Shown here: piece after piece, positions 59,797 to 64,000 of the stretch
Numbering within the stretch: position 1 is the stretch's first letter
Layout of the letters: the number at the start of each line of letters is the position of its first letter
From: Mytilus trossulus
Taxonomy: Eukaryota; Mollusca; Bivalvia; Mytilida; Mytilidae
Length of the DNA: 64,000 nucleotides
NCBI RefSeq assembly: GCF_036588685.1
Contig: NC_086382.1
Span: forward strand, 3,633,001-3,697,000
Direction of reading: 5' to 3'
Notes under the pieces: generated by a model
What the model saw: only the letters and a program-made list of their open reading frames with translations
What the model was told of the DNA's origin: nothing
Database searches by the model: none
Position numbers and translations under genes: made by a program

Positions 59797-61496
59797 TCAT
59801 GCCATGTCAAATTTGAGGAGGCCCCCATTGTAGGACACAACATGCAGTTTGTTAATATGTAAATAAATTCCGTATGAATCATGAATTCTACAATTTGGAG
59901 TTGGTAATATTCTGCTGTTTTCACCATCTGCCGATATCAACACGACACATTTGTTTTTATGCGAAAACACGTACACGATGCCATGTTGATCAACAGCTAT
60001 TCCCGTGGCATAGGTCAGAATTGAATTATGTATTCCCATTGTTTGTCTCCCTTTACACTGTAGCATTTGACTGAAGAATCACAATCAATATAGTAAATGT
60101 TCTCTCCCGAGGTTGCTATGTAACTAAAATCGTTTTTTATGGTGCAATCTTGCACAAGTGTACATATTTTAAAGTTTGACAGTTGTATCCCTAGGATCCC
60201 TTTCCCTTTTTCACAGTATAATAGCTGTCCTTGTCTGTATGTAATACCTCGACTAGCGCCTGTCTGGATTGTTTTTGTAACTTGTTTTGTCTTTGTGTCT
60301 ATAATTAGTATTTTATTTTGATAATGAGCTGTAACAGCTACTGTTTCGTCATCAATACATGTCACATCAGATGGGTTTAGAGGATAAAGAGGTATTTCAG
60401 TATCTAGAGTTCCATCTTTTTGTACGATAACTACTCTCATATTACTAAGGTCCGCATATATCATCCTTTCATCCGGAAAGACAGTAAACCCTGTTATAAA
60501 TGAACTGGATTGTCCTCCAGGAACCTTGACAAATCCTACCAATCGTGCAGAAATGTCATCAATAGATTTACTACGTAATGGAACAGCCTTGAAAATCTGA
60601 GTCTGCTTTTGATGACCGACGCCAATGACGACTGTCGATTGATTTTTTTCAATTTTTATTGATCCGAATGCAGTCATTTTGGATAACATTTCTGTAATCT
60701 TATCGTCTATCTGGCATTTCAAATCGAATTGGAAAAACCCATCATCTTCCGATATAATTTGTAAGTATTTTACCTCATCAGTGACGTCCTTTTCAAACAT
60801 TTTACTGCCAATGAAAGCCTGCAGATCGGATCCATGTTGTTTGACGGACATAAGGTTTGTCTTCAAGAGCTCAATTGTTTTTATTTTTGTGGATAACTTA
60901 TTAAGGAGGGTTTCAATTTTAAGTTTTAGTTGTCTTTCAGTTGAATTCAAATCGTCTTTTAGGGTTTTCTCTATTTCATCTAAGCGGGAATTTAATTTTT
61001 GTCTTGTTACTTTTATATCATCTAATCCTTTAAGATGCTGTTGTTTTATTTCATCGATATTTGCTTTCCGGTCCTTTACTACCTTCTCAATGTTATCCTG
61101 AATATCTTTTAGAGACTTCTCCAAGCTGTCAAACAAGGTTGAAGATCTTGATGACTTGATGACATCGTCAACTAAGAACATTCCCGTGCATTCTTTGTGG
61201 TTTTCAGAAACGCACATTATACAGCAAAGTTGGTCATGACGGGGACAAAACATTTGGAATTTCTTGTCGTGTTCTCTACAATTCTGTTCGATTTTACAAA
61301 TCTCAGCCGGAAGTTGCTTGTAGTCGTCGATAAGAATAATTCCATGTTTCCTCGAGGCTTTTGAAATGCCATGATAATTTGTACATGTCGAGCACAGACC
61401 TTCGTCACATTCAGGACACCAGTAATCAGCAACGTGTGATGTATGCTGAGCATCACAGATACCACACAGTATAACATCTACATTTGAGACAGCCAT
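59797..61496 (-). pseudogene. TRIM-like gene B2 with a 4-bp deletion near the 3' end
   Basis: The frame from 61496 is open for 493 residues: B-box 1 (LCGICDAQHTSHVADYWCPEC), B-box 2, coiled coil and most of the beta-propeller, ending prematurely at 60015 after KQWEYIIQF. B1 reads TTGATTTATCTTTGTATTCCC where B2 has TTGAATTATGTATTCCC (about 60027-60037), so four bases are lost; the rest of the propeller (YATGIAVDQHGIVYVFS...LLKFDMA) continues in another frame to 59797. The product would lack the last propeller blade or two. The upstream CTGCATTTTAG forms a 3' splice site at the ATG. It is either a recent pseudogene or a truncated but expressed gene; no other lesion was found. Confidence 0.85.
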
Positions 61497-62883
61497 CTAA
61501 AATGCAGGTGATACAATCTGTAAACAAGATAAAAGAAATTTCACATGAATTAATTGATGCAACCGTCTGTTTTTTTAACAATTGAATTTTCAAATCAATG
61601 GTTAATAATATCGTTTGTCTAGATCTTTATATTTGGGGACAGATTGTTCTACATTAATTTCAGTATTGTTTTCATACAAGATAGAGGTTAAGCTAGCTTT
61701 ATAACAAGGGTTCATCCATCGTTATCTTAAGAAAATACATTTCTGTACCAGGTACACAACATGAAAGATTTTTTACAGTCGTTCCATTGGTTTGTTGATT
61801 GATTTTGTTTGTTTTATGAACTTTCTCCCTTAAAGTCAAGAAGACTCCCTTAACGTTAAAAATGTGTATACAAACTTTATCTCATAAACATGTTTAAACC
61901 CGCCGCATTGTAACGCCTGTCCCAAGTCAGGAAAAGTAAAAACACAAAAATACTAAACTCCGAGGAAAATTCAAAAAGGAAAATCAAAAATCAAAAGGCA
62001 AAATCGAAAGTCCAAACACATCAAACAAATGGATAGCAACTGTCATATTCCTGACTTGGTACAGGCATTTTCTAATGTAGAAAATGGTGGATTGAACCTG
62101 GTTTTATAGCTAGCTAAACCTCTCACTTTTATGACAGTCGCATGAGCCTCTGGCTTTTGTCTTGTATTATTTTAAATTTTAGTTTCTTGTGTACAATTTG
62201 GAGTTAAATATGACGTTCATTATCACTGAACTAGTATATATATTTGTTTAGGGGCCAGATGAAGGACGCCTCAGGGTGCGTGAATTTCTTGCTACATTGA
62301 AGACCTGTTGGTGACCTTCTGCTGCTGTCTCTCTTTGGTCAGGTTGTTGTCTCTTTGACACATTCCCGATTTCCATTCTCAATTTTATTGATCGTTTCCT
62401 TGATTATAGTAATAAATTTGAGAATAAAAACGGAGAATGTTCGTCTGTTTGTCTTTTTATTTTAAGCCATGGCGTTGTCAGTTTATTTTCAATTTATGAG
62501 TTTGACTCTAAGTCTCCCTCTGGTATCTTTCGTCCCTCCTTTACAAGTAACTAAGTGTTAACATTTTGCTATCAATGCATTGAACTGAGTAATTAATTTG
62601 ACCTTCTTGATGTTTGTTACAAGCGCCACTGCTCAATAGTTTGTTATCAAAATAGCGTTTGGCGTACTATTACTGGTATATAACTAAGATTTATTATATC
62701 ATTCCCAACAGTATAACATTATAATAATATTAGTTAGTAAACGTATAATAACGATACAACAAATTAAAGTGCTCAGCTTTAAACACAAGAAAACAAACAG
62801 TTAAACATCCGATGTAAATACTACATTGGGTAAAAGCATTTGTAGAATAGGAAAAAGAAATAAATCATAACAAGCGTTACAAA
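61497..62883. other. 5' flank of B2 with dispersed repeats
   Basis: 61560-61770 and 62590-62885 parallel the B1 flank. Between them lies a dispersed mussel repeat (61935-62545) containing the GCCATGGCGTTGTCAG core and a block inverted relative to 58745-58960. No gene. Confidence 0.7.
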
Positions 62884-64000
62884 CAAAACTAGAGGCTCTA
62901 AAGAGCCTGTGTCGCTCACCTTGGTCTATGTGCATATTAAACAAAGGACACAAATGGATTCATGACAAAATTGTATTTTGGTGATGGTGATGTGTTTGAA
63001 GTTCTTACTTTACTGAACGATTTTGCTTCTTACAATTATATCTATCATGAACTTTGCCCATTAGTAACAGAGAACTATATTTGGTAAAAATTTACATAAA
63101 TTTACCAAATTAATGAAAATTGTTAAAAATTGACTATAAAGGGCAATAACTCCTTAAGGGGTCAATTGACCATTTAGGTCATGTTGACTTATTTGTAGAT
63201 CTTACTTTGCTGAACATTATTGCTGTTTACAGTTTATCGCTATCTATAATAGTATTCAAGATAACCAAAAACGGCAAAATTCCTTTAAAAATTACCAATT
63301 GGAGGGCAGCAACCCAACAACCAGTTGTCCAATTCATCTGAAAAATTCAGGGCAGATAGATATTGATTTGATTAACAATTAAACTTGTTGTCAGATTTGC
63401 TCTAGATGCTTTGGTTTCATAGTTATAAGCAAAAAACTGCATTTTACCCCTATGTTCTATTTTTAGCCGAGGCGGCCATCTTGGTTGAATGGCCAGGTCA
63501 TCGGACACATTTTTCAAACTAGATACCCCAAAGATGATTGTGGCCTAGTAGTTTCAGTGGAGATTTTGTAAAAGATTACTTAGATTTATGAAAAATGGTT
63601 AAAGATTGACTATAAAGGGCAATAACTCCTAAAGGGGTCAACTGACCATTTTGGTCATGTTGACTTATTTGTAGATCTTACTTTGCTGAACATTATTGCT
63701 GTTACAATTTATCTCTATCTATAATAATATTCAAGATAATAACCAAAAACAGCAAAATTTCCTCAAAATTACCAATTCAGGGGCAGCAACCCAACAACCG
63801 ATTGACCGATTCATCTGAAAATTTCAGGGCAGATAGTTCTTGACCTGATAAACATTTTTATCCCATGTCAGATTTCCTCAAAATGCTTTGGTTTTTGAGT
63901 TATAAGCCAAAAACTGCATTTTACCCCTATGTTCTATTTTTAGCGGTGGCGGCCATCTTGGTTGGTTGACCAGGTCACGCCACACATTTTTTAAACTAGA
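62884..64000. repeat. Tandem repeat with ~480-bp unit, running off the window
   Basis: Opens with 'aaactagaggctctaaagagcctgtgtcgctcacct', which I recognise as a widespread bivalve repeat start. The block 'gactataaagggcaataactcc' recurs at 63130 and 63610, as do 'gcagcaacccaacaac' and 'ggcggccatcttggttg'. Two units are seen. No coding gene. Confidence 0.85.

Overview
The window reads as nuclear DNA of a bivalve mollusc, most likely a mussel (Mytilidae). It is AT-rich and gene-poor, with no bacterial-style operons. It is packed with dispersed repeats that I recognise from mussel sequence (memory, not a search), and it carries an amplified family of B-box/coiled-coil/beta-propeller (TRIM-like) genes.

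Layout. (1) 1-4.28 kb: a Mutator-like DDE transposase gene convergent with a gene for an I-PpoI-type His-Me finger endonuclease. The pair is bracketed by identical 326-bp direct repeats that duplicate the start of the endonuclease gene, giving a 3957-bp period. (2) 4.28-11.3 kb: a 453-bp inverted-repeat element, a 115-bp tandem duplication, repeat fragments and a ~145-bp tandem array. (3) 11.3-62.9 kb: a tandemly duplicated cluster of TRIM-like genes, all on the minus strand. Subfamily A members are A1 (11316-13019, intact), A2 (37592-39292, intact) and A3 (45561-52391, broken). Subfamily B members are B1 (28398-30689, broken) and B2 (59797-61496, frameshifted). A B-box shred lies near 36.2 kb. 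The flanks are duplicated with the genes, so the ancestral unit was probably an A gene followed by a B gene. (4) 62.9 kb to the end: two units of a ~480-bp tandem repeat.

Mobile elements have repeatedly hit this duplicated background, so paralogous flanks act as empty-site references: a 2.09-kb foldback element of short repeats (13490-15579); a tyrosine-recombinase (Ngaro/DIRS-type) retrotransposon (16501-22307); an 896-bp element (26452-27347); a 577-bp element inside B1; a 1682-bp element with 7-bp target duplication (30734-32415); a 1110-bp hAT-type element (41292-42401); a 4685-bp TA-flanked element inside A3 holding a 266-bp satellite (47433-52117); and a 3932-bp element with TAA duplication carrying the decayed gene of a large uncharacterised protein family (54350-58281).

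The host genes that look functional are A1 and A2: RING-less B-box proteins, a type expanded in bivalves and usually discussed in innate immunity. The most unusual systems are the transposase/homing-type endonuclease pair, the TAA-flanked element and the satellite-bearing TA-flanked element.
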